Notes under the pieces: generated by a model
The model's input: only the letters and a program-made list of their open reading frames with translations
Databases searched by the model: none
Told to the model about the DNA's origin: nothing
Assembly: GCF_030646165.1 (NCBI RefSeq)
Contig: NZ_JAUTDO010000011.1
Span: 1-64,000 of the forward strand
DNA: 64,000 bases
Origin: Conexibacter sp. CPCC 206217
GTDB lineage: Bacteria > Actinomycetota > Thermoleophilia > Solirubrobacterales > Solirubrobacteraceae
Direction of reading: 5' to 3'
Shown: one piece after another, positions 26,556-36,126 of the stretch
Layout: every line of letters begins with the position of its first letter
How positions within the stretch are numbered: the stretch's first letter is position 1
Position numbers and translations under genes: made by a program

Positions 26556-26903
26556 CGGAATGCTGAAAACTGCTTCACCGCAGCCCGAATCTCCACCCCC
26601 GGCGGGCGGCGAATCACCCCCTGCGAGCGGTAAATCTCCACCTCTAGACGGTTTTCTTGGCTATAGTCGCATGTGCCTCGGGCAGCGGTACGGACGATCC
26701 GCGCGCTGATTCCCCCTCATGCGTGCGATCACCATCGTCCGCGCGCTGCCTGGCAATCCCCGTATGCCGGCACCCCCCGGCGGCAGGGGGCACTGAACGC
26801 CTCGACACGGCAACGCGTCGGGGCGTTCGTGCGTTCGGGGCCGGTCCGCGCTCGCGCCGATGGGCGAGTCGCGCAGCTGTGGCGCCGGCGCTGCCGGCCG
26901 CCG
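26556..26903. other. Gene-poor stretch
   Basis: No convincing coding frame, tRNA or repeat is seen in these 348 bases. A CTATAG-like box on the minus strand near 26660 could be a promoter for the XRE pair. Confidence 0.4.
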
Positions 26904-27095
26904 CTACGCCGCGCGCTGCTCGGCCGCGGCGCGCTTCAGCGCGCGCTCGGCGGCCCGCTTCAGGAAGCGGCGCTGCTTGGAGCCGACCGGCGCCTGGCTC
27001 ATCTCGTGATGCAGACGCGCGGCACGCTCGACCCAGTCGGGCGCGGGCTGCGCCGGCGCGGAGGCCGGTGTCGACGCTGGCGGTGACAGTGCCAT
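26904..27095 (-). CDS. Small basic helical protein (possible)
   Basis: 63 residues. The C-terminal half is strongly basic and helical (KQRRFLKRAAERALKRAAAEQ). GGAG stands 4 nt before ATG 27095. Short, Ala-rich frames arise easily in such GC-rich DNA, so this is only a candidate. Confidence 0.4.
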   Translation of the reverse strand: MALSPPASTPASAPAQPAPDWVERAARLHHEMSQAPVGSKQRRFLKRAAERALKRAAAEQRAA

Positions 27096-27207
27096 CGGGC
27101 TCCATAACCCCCCGCGCGCGCCGTGGTTGCGGTGTTCGCGCGGCGCGCCGCGGCGACCGGGCGCGTGGTCGCGGAGGTCTGCGCGCGGACCGCCTCGAGA
27201 ACCGCCC

Positions 27208-27255
27208 TTGACGAAAAGACTGTTCCGATATATCTTTGACACGTCAAGAACAGTC
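27208..27255 (+). promoter_or_regulatory. padR promoter with operator-like inverted repeats
   Basis: TTGACG (27208-27213) precedes TATATC/TATCTT (27229-27236). The -10 region is enclosed by an 8-bp inverted repeat, GACTGTTC (27218-27225) and GAACAGTC (27248-27255); a smaller near-palindrome, TTGACACGTCAA (27236-27247), lies inside. PadR regulators commonly repress their own operon from such sites. Confidence 0.6.
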
Positions 27256-27271
27256 AAACAAGGAGAACGGC

Positions 27272-28039
27272 ATGCGTAGCGCATCCAATTTCGCCGCCTC
27301 CGCAGGACACTCCGGTTCCTGCCATCGAGGTGGCTTCGACATCGCAGATCTGTGGCGCGCAATGTCCGGCGGCGGTCCCCGCTCCGGTCACGGCGACCAC
27401 GCACGACACGGCGGCCACGGCCGCGGTGAGTTCGGAGGACGTGGCGGCCCGTTCGGCCGCGGCGGCTTCCCGTTCGGCCCGGGCGGTCCCGGCGGCGGAG
27501 GCGGCTTCGGCGGGCCCGGCGGCTGGGGCGGCAAGCGCGGCGGCCGCGCGCGGCGCGGCGACGTCCGCACCGCGGCGCTGCTGCTGCTGGCCGAGGAGCC
27601 GCGCAACGGCTACCAGATCATGCAGGCGCTGGAAGAGCGCTCGGGCGGCGCCTGGCGTCCCAGCCCGGGCTCCGTCTACCCGGCGCTGCAGCAGCTCGAG
27701 GACGAGGGCCTGATCCGCTCCAGCGAGCACGACGGGCGCAAGCTCTTCGAGCTGACCGACACGGGCCGCGAGGAGGTCGCCAAGCGCGACGCCGAGCAGG
27801 CCGCGCCGTGGGAGCAGATGGCGGGCGGCGTCCCCGACGACGCCTGGGCCCTGATGCATACCGGCCGCGAGGTCGGGATGGCGATGATGCAGGTGATGCA
27901 GACCGGCAGCGACGCCCAGCGCAGAGAGGCGCAGCGGATCCTCGTGAACGCGCGCCGCGACCTCTACCGCCTGCTCGCCGACGGCGAGCCGGAGGCGGAG
28001 ACGCAGGACGGCCCGTCCACGGAGGACGAGGCGAAGTGA
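27272..28039 (+). CDS. PadR-family transcriptional regulator
   Basis: 255 residues. A Gly/His-rich, probably flexible N-terminus (about 1-95) precedes the PadR winged helix (TAALLLLAEEPRNGYQIMQAL near 100, PSPGSVYPALQQLEDEGLI near 130) and a C-terminal helical dimerisation part. AAGGAGAA precedes ATG 27272. The ABC exporter genes follow with overlap, so it likely represses them and is relieved by a drug-like ligand. Confidence 0.88.
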   Translation: MRSASNFAASAGHSGSCHRGGFDIADLWRAMSGGGPRSGHGDHARHGGHGRGEFGGRGGPFGRGGFPFGPGGPGGGGGFGGPGGWGGKRGGRARRGDVRTAALLLLAEEPRNGYQIMQALEERSGGAWRPSPGSVYPALQQLEDEGLIRSSEHDGRKLFELTDTGREEVAKRDAEQAAPWEQMAGGVPDDAWALMHTGREVGMAMMQVMQTGSDAQRREAQRILVNARRDLYRLLADGEPEAETQDGPSTEDEAK

Positions 28040-29052
28040 GCACGACCGCGGCGGTACAGGCCCACCGCCCGGTCGACGAGCCCGCCGCCGTTCAGGTGCG
28101 CGGGCTCGTCAAGCGCTTCGAAGAGGTCGAGGCCGTTCGCGGCATCGACCTCGACGTCGCGCCGGGAGAGACGTTCGGCTTCCTCGGCCCCAACGGGGCG
28201 GGCAAATCGACCACGATCGGCATGCTCTGCACGCTGGTCGAGCCGGACGGCGGCACGGCGCTGGTCGCCGGCCACGACGTCGTGCGCGAGCGCGACGAGG
28301 TCCGGCGCAACATCGGCCTGGTGTTCCAGGATCCGACGCTCGACGGCTACCTCAGCGCCGAGCAGAACCTGAAGTTCCACGCGGAGCTGTACGGCGTGCC
28401 GAAGGCGCTCGTGCCCGACCGCATGCGCCAGGTGCTGGAGATGGTCGGCCTGTGGGAGCGGCGCAGCAGCCGCGTCTCGACCTTCTCCGGCGGCATGCGC
28501 CGGCGGCTGGAGATCGCGCGCGGCCTGCTGCACTCGCCGCGCGTGCTGTTCCTCGACGAGCCGACCGTCGGCCTCGACCCGCAGACGCGCAGCTCGATCT
28601 GGCGCTACATCCAGGAGCTGAAGCAGGTCGAGGAGATCACGATCTTCCTCACCACGCACTACATGGACGAGGCCGAGCATTGCGATCGGATCGCGATCAT
28701 GGACCAGGGGCAGGTGATCGTCGTCGACACGCCGGAGGCGCTGAAGGCGAGCGTCGGCAAGGACCGCGTGCGGATCGAGACCGGCGACGACGTCGCGGCG
28801 ATCGCGGCGCTGCAGGAGCGCTTCGGGCTGGAGGCGACGATCTCGGAGAACGCGGTCTCCTTCGCGGTCGAGAGCGGCGAGCGGTTCGTGCCGCGGCTGT
28901 TCGCGGAGCTGGGCGTGCCGATCCGCGGCGTCTCGGTCTCGCGGCCGTCGCTGGACGACGTCTTCATGTCGTACACCGGCTCGACGATCCGCGATGCGGA
29001 AGCGGGCGACAAGGTCGACCCGATGGCACGGATGATGCGGAAGGGGCGCTGA
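28036..29052 (+). CDS. DrrA-like ABC transporter ATP-binding protein
   Basis: 338 residues, GTG start overlapping padR. Walker A GPNGAGKST near 53, signature FSGGMRRRL near 150, Walker B LFLDEPTVGLD near 174, and the switch His in TTHYMDEAEH near 207. The C-terminal extension is that of the DrrA type of drug exporters. It energises the permease encoded next. Confidence 0.92.
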   Translation: MSTTAAVQAHRPVDEPAAVQVRGLVKRFEEVEAVRGIDLDVAPGETFGFLGPNGAGKSTTIGMLCTLVEPDGGTALVAGHDVVRERDEVRRNIGLVFQDPTLDGYLSAEQNLKFHAELYGVPKALVPDRMRQVLEMVGLWERRSSRVSTFSGGMRRRLEIARGLLHSPRVLFLDEPTVGLDPQTRSSIWRYIQELKQVEEITIFLTTHYMDEAEHCDRIAIMDQGQVIVVDTPEALKASVGKDRVRIETGDDVAAIAALQERFGLEATISENAVSFAVESGERFVPRLFAELGVPIRGVSVSRPSLDDVFMSYTGSTIRDAEAGDKVDPMARMMRKGR

Positions 29053-29056
29053 GCAG

Positions 29057-29953
29057 ATGGCGACGACAACCTCCGGCAGCAGCGGTCACGCGACCGCGAC
29101 GGCGCCCGCCCCGACGACGCGCATCCGCGTGCCGGCCGGCGGCTGGCGCGCCGACGTGCGCGCGGTCAAGATCGTCTGGCAGCGGGAGCTGATCCGCTTC
29201 TCGCGCGATCGCCTGCGGATCGTCACCTCGCTGTTCCAGCCGGTGCTGTTCCTGTTCGTGCTCGGCGGCGGGCTCTCGCGGCTGGCGGCGGGCGGCACCG
29301 AGGGCGTCGACCTGCGCACGTTCATCTTCCCGGGCGCGCTCGCGATGGCGGTGCTGTTCACCGCGATCTTCTCGGCCGCGTCGGTCGTCTGGGATCGCGA
29401 GTACGGCTTCCTGCGTGAGATGCTCGTCGCGCCGGTGCGGCGCGGCTCGATCGTCGTCGGCAAGTGCCTCGGCGGCGCGACCGTCGCCGGCGCGCAGGGC
29501 CTGATCGTGATCGCGATGGCCCCGCTCGTCGACGTGCCGTACCGCCTCGACATGATCCTCGCGCTGATCGGCCTGCAGCTGCTGCTCGCCTTCATGATCA
29601 CCGCGGCCGGTCTGATGGCGGCGGCGCGGATCACGCAGATGCAGTCGTTCATGGCGCTGACGCAGATGCTGCTGATGCCGCTGCTGTTCCTCAGCGGCGC
29701 GCTGTTCCCCGTCAGCGGGCTGCCGCAATGGCTGGAGATCCTCAACCGGATCGATCCGCTGACCTACATCGTCGATCCGATCCGCCACGTCGTGTTCGCG
29801 CAGCTGGACATCAGCGACGCGGCGCGCGAGGCGCTCAACCCGGGCGTCACGTGGTGGGGCTGGCACGTCCCGATCGGCGTCGAGATCGCCGTCGTGGCGG
29901 CCTTCGCGCTCGGCATGCTGTCGATCGCGATCGCGCAGTTCCAGCGCGCGTAG
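29057..29953 (+). CDS. ABC-2 type permease (DrrB-like)
   Basis: 298 residues with six hydrophobic segments and the ABC-2 signature near FLSGALFPVSGLPQWLEILNRIDPLTY. Starts 4 nt after the ATPase gene. Together they would form a homodimeric exporter, most likely for a drug or lipid, controlled by the PadR protein. Confidence 0.9.
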   Translation: MATTTSGSSGHATATAPAPTTRIRVPAGGWRADVRAVKIVWQRELIRFSRDRLRIVTSLFQPVLFLFVLGGGLSRLAAGGTEGVDLRTFIFPGALAMAVLFTAIFSAASVVWDREYGFLREMLVAPVRRGSIVVGKCLGGATVAGAQGLIVIAMAPLVDVPYRLDMILALIGLQLLLAFMITAAGLMAAARITQMQSFMALTQMLLMPLLFLSGALFPVSGLPQWLEILNRIDPLTYIVDPIRHVVFAQLDISDAAREALNPGVTWWGWHVPIGVEIAVVAAFALGMLSIAIAQFQRA

Positions 29954-29976
29954 GGGCGCGCTCGTCGCCCGGATCC

Positions 29977-30008
29977 GGAGCGTCGTCCCATGGTGGGGGC
30001 GACGCTCC
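29977..30008. terminator. Terminator-like hairpin after the exporter operon
   Basis: GGAGCGTCG (29977-29985) pairs with CGACGCTCC (30000-30008), starting about 24 nt after the permease stop. No T-run. Confidence 0.5.
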
Positions 30009-30038
30009 TCCGCGGCGCTTGCGCGCTAGGCTGAGGCG

Positions 30039-30713
30039 GTGCCGACGCTTGCCACGATGGTCCTCTTCGCCGCCGTCGCGCTGGGGTTCGCCGCACTGCC
30101 CGGGCCGAGCAATCTGTTCGTGCTCGGGCGGGGGATCGGCGTCGGCGCGCGGCCCGCGCTCGCCGGCGCCGCCGGCTGCGCCACCGGCGCCTCCGTCTAC
30201 GTGGTCGCGACGGCGGTCGGGCTGTCGGCGCTGCTGGCGTCGTCGCAGGTCGTGTTCGCCGCGCTGCACTACCTCGGGGCCGCGTATCTGGTGTTCCTCG
30301 GCGTGAAGGCGCTGCGCACGCGGGGCGGGGACGAACTGCCCGGAGAGGCTGCGGCGCAGGAGATGCGTCTGGGGCGCTCCTACCGCCAGGGCATCCTGGT
30401 CGAGCTGTCGAACCCGAAGGTCGCGCTGTTCTTCCTCGCGCTCTTCCCGCAGTTCGTACACGCCTCGCGCGGGCCGGCATGGCTGCAGATCGTCGTGCTC
30501 GGCGCGCTGTTCGTCGTCGTCGGCTTCCTCTCCGACGCGACCTACGCGCTCGGCTCTGGTGCGCTCGGTCGCTGGCTGCGCCGTCGCCCGGCGCTGATGC
30601 GCCGCCAGCCGCAGGCGAGCGGCGTGCTGTACCTCGCGCTCGGCGCCTGGGTCGTCGCCTCGGGCACGGGCAACAGCGGGACAGCGCAGGCGTCGCCACT
30701 GTTGCGGCGCTGA
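30039..30713 (+). CDS. LysE-family amino-acid exporter
   Basis: 224 residues, GTG start. Six hydrophobic helices; the family's GFAALPGPSNLFVLGRGIG motif is near residues 16-34, and the LGAAYLVFLGVKALR segment near 80. It exports amino acids such as lysine, threonine or homoserine lactone; substrate unknown. Confidence 0.88.
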   Translation: MPTLATMVLFAAVALGFAALPGPSNLFVLGRGIGVGARPALAGAAGCATGASVYVVATAVGLSALLASSQVVFAALHYLGAAYLVFLGVKALRTRGGDELPGEAAAQEMRLGRSYRQGILVELSNPKVALFFLALFPQFVHASRGPAWLQIVVLGALFVVVGFLSDATYALGSGALGRWLRRRPALMRRQPQASGVLYLALGAWVVASGTGNSGTAQASPLLRR

Positions 30714-30795
30714 TCTCGCGCCGGGCGGGGCTCGTAGGCACCAACGTGCCCCGGATTGATCTCGCCGTGAGGTTCCGGCGCAAGACTGAAGCGCG

Positions 30796-32715
30796 ATGGC
30801 GCTGCTGATCCTGTTCGGCTTCCTCGCGGGCGCCGGCACTGCGCTGTCCCCGTGCGTGCTGCCCGTGCTGCCGATCGTGCTGGCCGCGGGCGCCACCGGC
30901 GGGCGCCGGCGACCGCTCGGGATCCTCGTCGGACTGACCGCCTCGTTCACGTTCGCGACCGTCGCGCTCGTCTACGTGCTGTCCGCGCTCGGCCTGCCGG
31001 ACACGCTCCTGCGCACGCTCGCGATCGTCGTGCTGCTCGCGTTCGGCGCGATTCTGCTCGTGCCGCCGCTGTCGGCGCGGGTGGAGGGATGGCTGAGCCG
31101 CGTGGCCGGGCGCGTCAGCGCGGCTGGGAGCGGTGGTGCTGGCGCGAGCCGCTCGGCCGCCGGCGGCGGCGCCGCTGGCGAATCGGGCGGCGCCGGCGGC
31201 GCCCGCAGAGGCGACGGCTTCGGCTCCGGCCTGCTCGTCGGCGCCTCGCTCGGGCTCGTCTACGCGCCGTGCGCCGGGCCCGTGCTGGCCGGCGTGATCA
31301 CCGTCTCCGCCGCGCAGCCGTTCACGGCCGGGCGGCTCGCGGTCGCGCTCGCGTACGGGCTCGGCTCGGCGCTGGTGCTGTACGCGCTGATGCTCGGCGG
31401 CCGCCGGCTCACCGCCCCGCTCGCGCGCAGCAGCGGCAAGCTGCAGATCGCGATGGGGGCGGTGATGGTCGTCTTCGCGCTCGCGATGCTGAACGACTAC
31501 GACCTGCGCTTCCAGAGCGCGATCGCGAAGGATCTGCCCGCCTTCCTCGTCAACCCGACGGGAGGGCTGGAGAAGACGCGCGCCGCCAGCGACGCGCTCG
31601 CCGACGTGCGCGGGGGCGAGGGCGGGATCGCGGCGGCGGCGCTGCGGGCGCAGGACCGGCCGCAGGCGCCGGGCGAGAGCGGCGCAGGCGGCGACGACGA
31701 CGGCAAGGACGATGGAACGAGCGGCGCCGGGTCCGGCTCGAACGCCACCCACGCGGCCGCCGAGGCGCGCCTCGACCTCCCCGTGATCGGCGACGCCCCC
31801 GACTTCGTCGGCACGCAGAAGTGGTTCAACACGCCGGGCGGCGAGCCGCTGTCGCTCGCCGGGCTGCGCGGGCGCGTCGTGCTCGTCGACTTCTGGACCT
31901 ACAGTTGCATCAACTGCCTGCGCACGCTGCCGTACCTGGAGGCGTGGGACGCCCGCTATCGCAGCGACGGGCTGACGATCGTCGGCGTGCACACGCCCGA
32001 GTTCCCGTTCGAGAAGGACCCCGGCAACGTCGCCGACGCGATCGCGCGCGAGGGGATCAGATATCCCGTCGTGCAGGACAACGACACCGCGACCTGGACC
32101 GCCTACGGCAACCAGTACTGGCCGGCCGAGTACTTCATCGACGAGAAGGGGCGGGTCCGCTACGCCCACTTCGGCGAGGGCGACTACGGCAGAAAGGAAG
32201 AGGTGATCCGCACGCTGCTGGCGGAGGCGGGCCGTGACGTCGGCAGCGCCAGAGTCAGAGCGCACGGCATCACCGCCTCGCGTCAGGTGACGACGCCGGA
32301 GAGCTACCTCGGCGCCGCGCGCGCCGGGGAGGGCTTCATGAACGGCGCGATCCTTCCCGGCCAGCACGACTACGGCAGGTCGAAGCCGCCGAGCCCCGAT
32401 CAGCTCGCCTACAGCGGCGAGTGGAAGATCTCCGAGGAGAACGCGACCGCCGAGGGCGGTTCGCTGGACCTGAACTTCGGCGCCCGCCGCGTCTACCTCG
32501 TGCTCGGCTCGCCCGGCGGTTCGCGCCGCATGCGCGTGCTGCTCGACGGCCGCCCGCTGACGGCGCGCTTCGCCGGCAGCGACGTCCACGACGGCGTCGT
32601 GACCGTGACGGGCCAGAGACTCTACGAGCTGGTCGACCTGCCGCAGGCCGGCCGCCATCTGCTGAGACTCGAGCCCGACAGAGGCGTTGACGCGTACGCC
32701 TTCACGTTCGGCTGA
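30796..32715 (+). CDS. DipZ-like CcdA-thioredoxin fusion
   Basis: 639 residues. The N-terminal CcdA/DsbD-type membrane domain (about 1-230) has Cys in LSPCVLPVLPI and YAPCAGP for passing electrons across the membrane. A Gly/Ser-rich linker follows, then a TlpA-like thioredoxin (about 340-485) with CINC at the active site. A C-terminal beta domain (about 510-639) ends in DRGVDAYAFTFG, as in mycobacterial DipZ. It is expected to keep extracytoplasmic thiols reduced, for example for cytochrome c assembly. Confidence 0.9.
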   Translation: MALLILFGFLAGAGTALSPCVLPVLPIVLAAGATGGRRRPLGILVGLTASFTFATVALVYVLSALGLPDTLLRTLAIVVLLAFGAILLVPPLSARVEGWLSRVAGRVSAAGSGGAGASRSAAGGGAAGESGGAGGARRGDGFGSGLLVGASLGLVYAPCAGPVLAGVITVSAAQPFTAGRLAVALAYGLGSALVLYALMLGGRRLTAPLARSSGKLQIAMGAVMVVFALAMLNDYDLRFQSAIAKDLPAFLVNPTGGLEKTRAASDALADVRGGEGGIAAAALRAQDRPQAPGESGAGGDDDGKDDGTSGAGSGSNATHAAAEARLDLPVIGDAPDFVGTQKWFNTPGGEPLSLAGLRGRVVLVDFWTYSCINCLRTLPYLEAWDARYRSDGLTIVGVHTPEFPFEKDPGNVADAIAREGIRYPVVQDNDTATWTAYGNQYWPAEYFIDEKGRVRYAHFGEGDYGRKEEVIRTLLAEAGRDVGSARVRAHGITASRQVTTPESYLGAARAGEGFMNGAILPGQHDYGRSKPPSPDQLAYSGEWKISEENATAEGGSLDLNFGARRVYLVLGSPGGSRRMRVLLDGRPLTARFAGSDVHDGVVTVTGQRLYELVDLPQAGRHLLRLEPDRGVDAYAFTFG

Positions 32716-32794
32716 GGCGCAGCTCGGCTGAGCGGGCGCGGTTGGCTGAGCCGCAGCTCCGCCGGGCGGGCGCGGCTGCGATCCTTCGCGGTCG

Positions 32795-33418
32795 ATGCTG
32801 CAACTGCTGCTCGCCCTCGCCTCGCTCGCATCGCCGATGGCGGTCCCCAGACCCGCGATCACGAGACGCTTCATCCCGTTGACCGCGACCCGCCGCAGCG
32901 ACACTGCCGCGTACGCGAAGCGCCACTACGGCCGCGCGACGACGGAGGTGCAGCCGCACGTGATCGTCGAGCACTGGACCGAGAACGACTCGGTCGACGC
33001 GACCTGGGACACGTTCGCGCCGAACCTGCCCGACGTCGAGCTGTACGAGCTGCCCGGTACCTGCTCGCAGTTCGTGATCGCACGCAACGGCCGGATCGTC
33101 CAGCTGACGCCGATCACCTTCCTCTGCCGCCACACGGTCGGCCTCAACTGGGCGGCGATCGGGATCGAGCACGTCGGCTACAGCGACGGCGAGGTGCTCG
33201 GCAACGCCGCGCAGCTGAGGGCGTCGCTGCGACTGACGCGCTGGCTGCGCTGCCGCTACGAGATCCCGGTCCGCGACGTGATCGGCCACGCGGAGAGCCT
33301 CTCCTCGCCGTTCCACAGAGAGAACGTCCCCGCGCTGCGCACCCAGACCCACTCCGACATGCAGTCCCCCGCGATGCGCAGCTACCGCGCGCAGCTGCGC
33401 GCGGCGGGGGACTGCTGA
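32795..33418 (+). CDS. Secreted N-acetylmuramoyl-L-alanine amidase (Amidase_2)
   Basis: 207 residues. A short signal peptide (about 1-18) precedes an amidase-2 domain. The zinc ligands are probably His in IVEHWT near 59 and His in the late QTHSDM; the CRHTVGLNWAAIGIEHVG block is typical. It would cut the peptide from muramic acid in peptidoglycan. It is the last host gene before the integrative element. Confidence 0.82.
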   Translation: MLQLLLALASLASPMAVPRPAITRRFIPLTATRRSDTAAYAKRHYGRATTEVQPHVIVEHWTENDSVDATWDTFAPNLPDVELYELPGTCSQFVIARNGRIVQLTPITFLCRHTVGLNWAAIGIEHVGYSDGEVLGNAAQLRASLRLTRWLRCRYEIPVRDVIGHAESLSSPFHRENVPALRTQTHSDMQSPAMRSYRAQLRAAGDC

Positions 33419-33432
33419 CGAGGACCAAACGA

Positions 33433-33460
33433 CGAGAGCCCCGCTTTCGCAGGGCTCTCG
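33433..33460. terminator. Hairpin at the left element boundary
   Basis: CGAGAGCCC (33433-33441) pairs with GGGCTCTCG (33452-33460). The hairpin and the bases after it (TGTGAGTCG) match the flank of the intact tRNA-Pro at 56711-56748, which shows that a tRNA-Pro 3' end originally followed here. It also ends the amidase transcript. Confidence 0.8.
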
Positions 33461-33564
33461 TGTGAGTCGACCTGATCGGAACCCTCTCAAACCCTGAGGT
33501 CGGAGATTCCCTTCGTCGCCTTCTCTCCCTGATAGCTCGTGGGTAGATCAAGGAATTCGCTACG

Positions 33565-34500
33565 TCAGCCAGGTTGACGCGTTGGCAACCCCGTGTCGGA
33601 GGGCAATGCGAACCGTAACTGTGCGTCGACATAGCCCGCCGGCACCCCAGCCGGCCTGACCTCTCGCGGTATGTCCATGCCGCTGCTGAAGAACATGACT
33701 TCGGAACCGCTGCTGCGGTCAGCGGCGCTGTAGTGGAGGTCGTAGGTGATACAGGCGGCGCCGTCGTACATGGCACGGATTTCAGGCGTCGCGTCGTAGG
33801 AGACGACCCAGGGGACTTCGAGAGCGAGGACGAGTGCCGCGACCTCGGCGTGATCGTCGTGCACGTAGTAGTTCTCGTAGAGCCCGCGTCCCTTGACGTA
33901 GTACGGCGGGTCGAAGTAGACGAAGGCGTCGGGGACGTGTTGGAGGTCCTGGCGGATGTAGTCAGCGGTATCTCTGCCGGTGACGGTGATGTGGTCCCGG
34001 TGCCGAGCGATCTTCTCGATGCGTCGGATGAGGGGATCGACGTTGTAGCGGGCGTCGATCTTCCATCTGCCCGTCTGGTCGAGGCCACCTATCACGCCGC
34101 CGCCGATGATGCCCGAACGCGACGTACGGTTGAGGAAGAATGTCGAGAATGCCAAGTCGAGATCTGACACGTCCTGCTGTCGTTGGATGTCCCGTTGTCG
34201 CTGCCATTCGGCGACGTCGACGCTGGTGTCGCGGATGCGTCTGCACAGTTCGTCCGGCTGGCCCAGGACGGTCTTCCAGAAGGCGAAGACACTCCGGTTC
34301 AAGTCGTTGATGTGGATGTGGCTGGCGTAGCGCTCGAACAACAGCGACAGGGCGACGCTGGCGCCACCGGCGTACGGCTCGACGTACTCGCAGCCGAGGA
34401 GATCGTTCTCCAGCATGACAAGCTTGATGTAGCTGGCCACCTTGCCCTTGCCGCCGGGATAGCGCAGCGGCGAAGAGTATCGGCGCTCGGGCGTTGCCAT
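33565..34500 (-). CDS. D12-class DNA adenine-N6 methyltransferase
   Basis: 311 residues. Motif order is that of Dam/D12 enzymes: YPGGKGK near 14 (SAM site), EPYAGGASVALSLL near 41, and DPPYYVKGRG near 200 (catalytic). It methylates adenine in double-stranded DNA; the recognition sequence is unknown. It begins one base after the ParB-like gene, so the two are an operon. No restriction enzyme is seen beside it. Confidence 0.9.
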   Translation of the reverse strand: MATPERRYSSPLRYPGGKGKVASYIKLVMLENDLLGCEYVEPYAGGASVALSLLFERYASHIHINDLNRSVFAFWKTVLGQPDELCRRIRDTSVDVAEWQRQRDIQRQQDVSDLDLAFSTFFLNRTSRSGIIGGGVIGGLDQTGRWKIDARYNVDPLIRRIEKIARHRDHITVTGRDTADYIRQDLQHVPDAFVYFDPPYYVKGRGLYENYYVHDDHAEVAALVLALEVPWVVSYDATPEIRAMYDGAACITYDLHYSAADRSSGSEVMFFSSGMDIPREVRPAGVPAGYVDAQLRFALPSDTGLPTRQPG

Positions 34501-34501
34501 G

Positions 34502-35902
34502 CTAGGCAGCCTGGGCTGGGTTCACGTCGTCGTCCAAGTGGACCCACAGCTTTCTGAGGAAGGGGGCCACCTCGTCCCATGCGATGAACAGGTCGGCGCT
34601 CTTCGGGAAGACGTACGGGTTGTGGACGTAGAGGTTGAACGTCGGCAGTGACACACCGAGGACCGATCGAGGATCGCTTGAAACCGCATGGATGGCCCTT
34701 TTCAGGCTCTCGGCGATTTCTCCTCTCGCATGGAGGAAATCGGCGGCAAGACGGAGGCGTCTTGCCAGCTTCTCTTCCCGCATCTCGCGGTCCGTCAGGA
34801 CTCTCTCTTCCTCCAGGAGCGCGTCGACGCTCAGCTCGATGAAGGTGCGAAAAAGTACCGAACAGGCATTCGGGAAGGGCGCCGCTTCGAGCGTCCGGAG
34901 CTCGCGGAAGATCTCAGCGATGCGCGAGTTGGAAATCTCCCACTCGGTTTCCGCCGGAATGACGGTCGTGCGCGGCACCGCGCGGCGCTTCCGCCGTCTC
35001 CGTCTTCTCGGCGCCGGCACGTCGACTGGCTCGCGGCCCTCAGTCCAATCTCTCAACGCCACCGGTCTGTCAAGCGTCGGGCTCTCGTCGTCAATCTGGC
35101 TGAGGAGGCCATCGACGTACTGGAGCTGGTCAGCTTTGGTGTAGACATTGCCGACGGTGATTCTGCCGAGCTTCAGATCCTCGACGATACGGGTCAGGAT
35201 TGCGGCGGTCCGCGTGGAGTTGAAGCTGGCGACCACCCGGCCATCACGGACCTCCAGCCCCAGCTTCGTCCGTACCGCGGGCGTTCTCAGCAAGCGCTCG
35301 ATCGTCGTAATGATGCCGCGGCTCGACTCCAGCGCGGCTGGCGACAGATCGCCGTGGACGGTGACGAAGTCGAGCACCTGGCCAGCGGGGCGGCGCGCGG
35401 CGCCGTGCCGGGCCGCGTAGCGATCCTGCTCTGCGGAGTCCCAACCGACGAGTCCAATGCCGCCGTTCTCCCCGAGGTGCCGCAGCATCACCCATCTGTG
35501 GGCGTCGTCTTCGTCCTGGAACACAGCGCAGGCGATCTCAGCGATCGGTCTGTCTGCGAACCGCGCGGCGGCCGCAAGCAGCCGTCTTCTCAGGGCTGCT
35601 GTCAACTCCGGCGTGACCAGATCAGGCGTCTCGAGTGCCTGCAGCGCGACCACCCGGCGGTTGCCCTCCAGCACCTTGTAGAAGTTCCGGCGGCCGCGGA
35701 TTGGCACCACAGCTACCAGCGTCGAGGGATCAGTGCCATTGGCGACGATGTGCTCGGCAAGTCTGACCAGCTTGCCCTTCTGCTGCCGGGCCAGCGCCCG
35801 AGCAGCCTCCAACTGGTTGGCCGGCTCATCCGGCAGCCGGGCGTTTCTCAGATCGAGCAGCAAACTGCTCACCGGCAGAGTCTGGATTTTCGCTTGGGGC
35901 AT
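34502..35902 (-). CDS. ParB-like (ParB/Srx-fold) protein
   Basis: 466 residues. The N-terminal ParB/Srx fold (about 1-110) shows DLRNARLP and the nucleotide-box KVLEGNRRVVALQAL near 75-90, the GxRR type of motif. A basic linker, rich in Arg near 300-315, separates a C-terminal helical domain (SVLFRTFIELSVDALLEE, LYVHNPYVFPKS, WDEVAPFLRKLW). This layout is found in defence-like and phage-like ParB relatives rather than in chromosome-partition ParB. Operon with the adenine methylase. Confidence 0.72.
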   Translation of the reverse strand: MPQAKIQTLPVSSLLLDLRNARLPDEPANQLEAARALARQQKGKLVRLAEHIVANGTDPSTLVAVVPIRGRRNFYKVLEGNRRVVALQALETPDLVTPELTAALRRRLLAAAARFADRPIAEIACAVFQDEDDAHRWVMLRHLGENGGIGLVGWDSAEQDRYAARHGAARRPAGQVLDFVTVHGDLSPAALESSRGIITTIERLLRTPAVRTKLGLEVRDGRVVASFNSTRTAAILTRIVEDLKLGRITVGNVYTKADQLQYVDGLLSQIDDESPTLDRPVALRDWTEGREPVDVPAPRRRRRRKRRAVPRTTVIPAETEWEISNSRIAEIFRELRTLEAAPFPNACSVLFRTFIELSVDALLEEERVLTDREMREEKLARRLRLAADFLHARGEIAESLKRAIHAVSSDPRSVLGVSLPTFNLYVHNPYVFPKSADLFIAWDEVAPFLRKLWVHLDDDVNPAQAA

Positions 35903-36126
35903 CTGATGAATAGGGTCGTTTCCGCAGCGCTACCCTACCTAGATCGGCCGCCTGCCGGCGAAGTTGAGCTTCACCGCTCTACTCGCGGGCGTATAAGGCT
36001 GTTCCTGCCAGGAAACGGCGCACGTCGGCGACGTGCACGAGACACCGCTACCCAGCCGCGACCACCGCTGGGCACGACCGGAGGATACGGCTAGCGTGTG
36101 CGGCGCATGTCCGCCGACCAGAGGGG

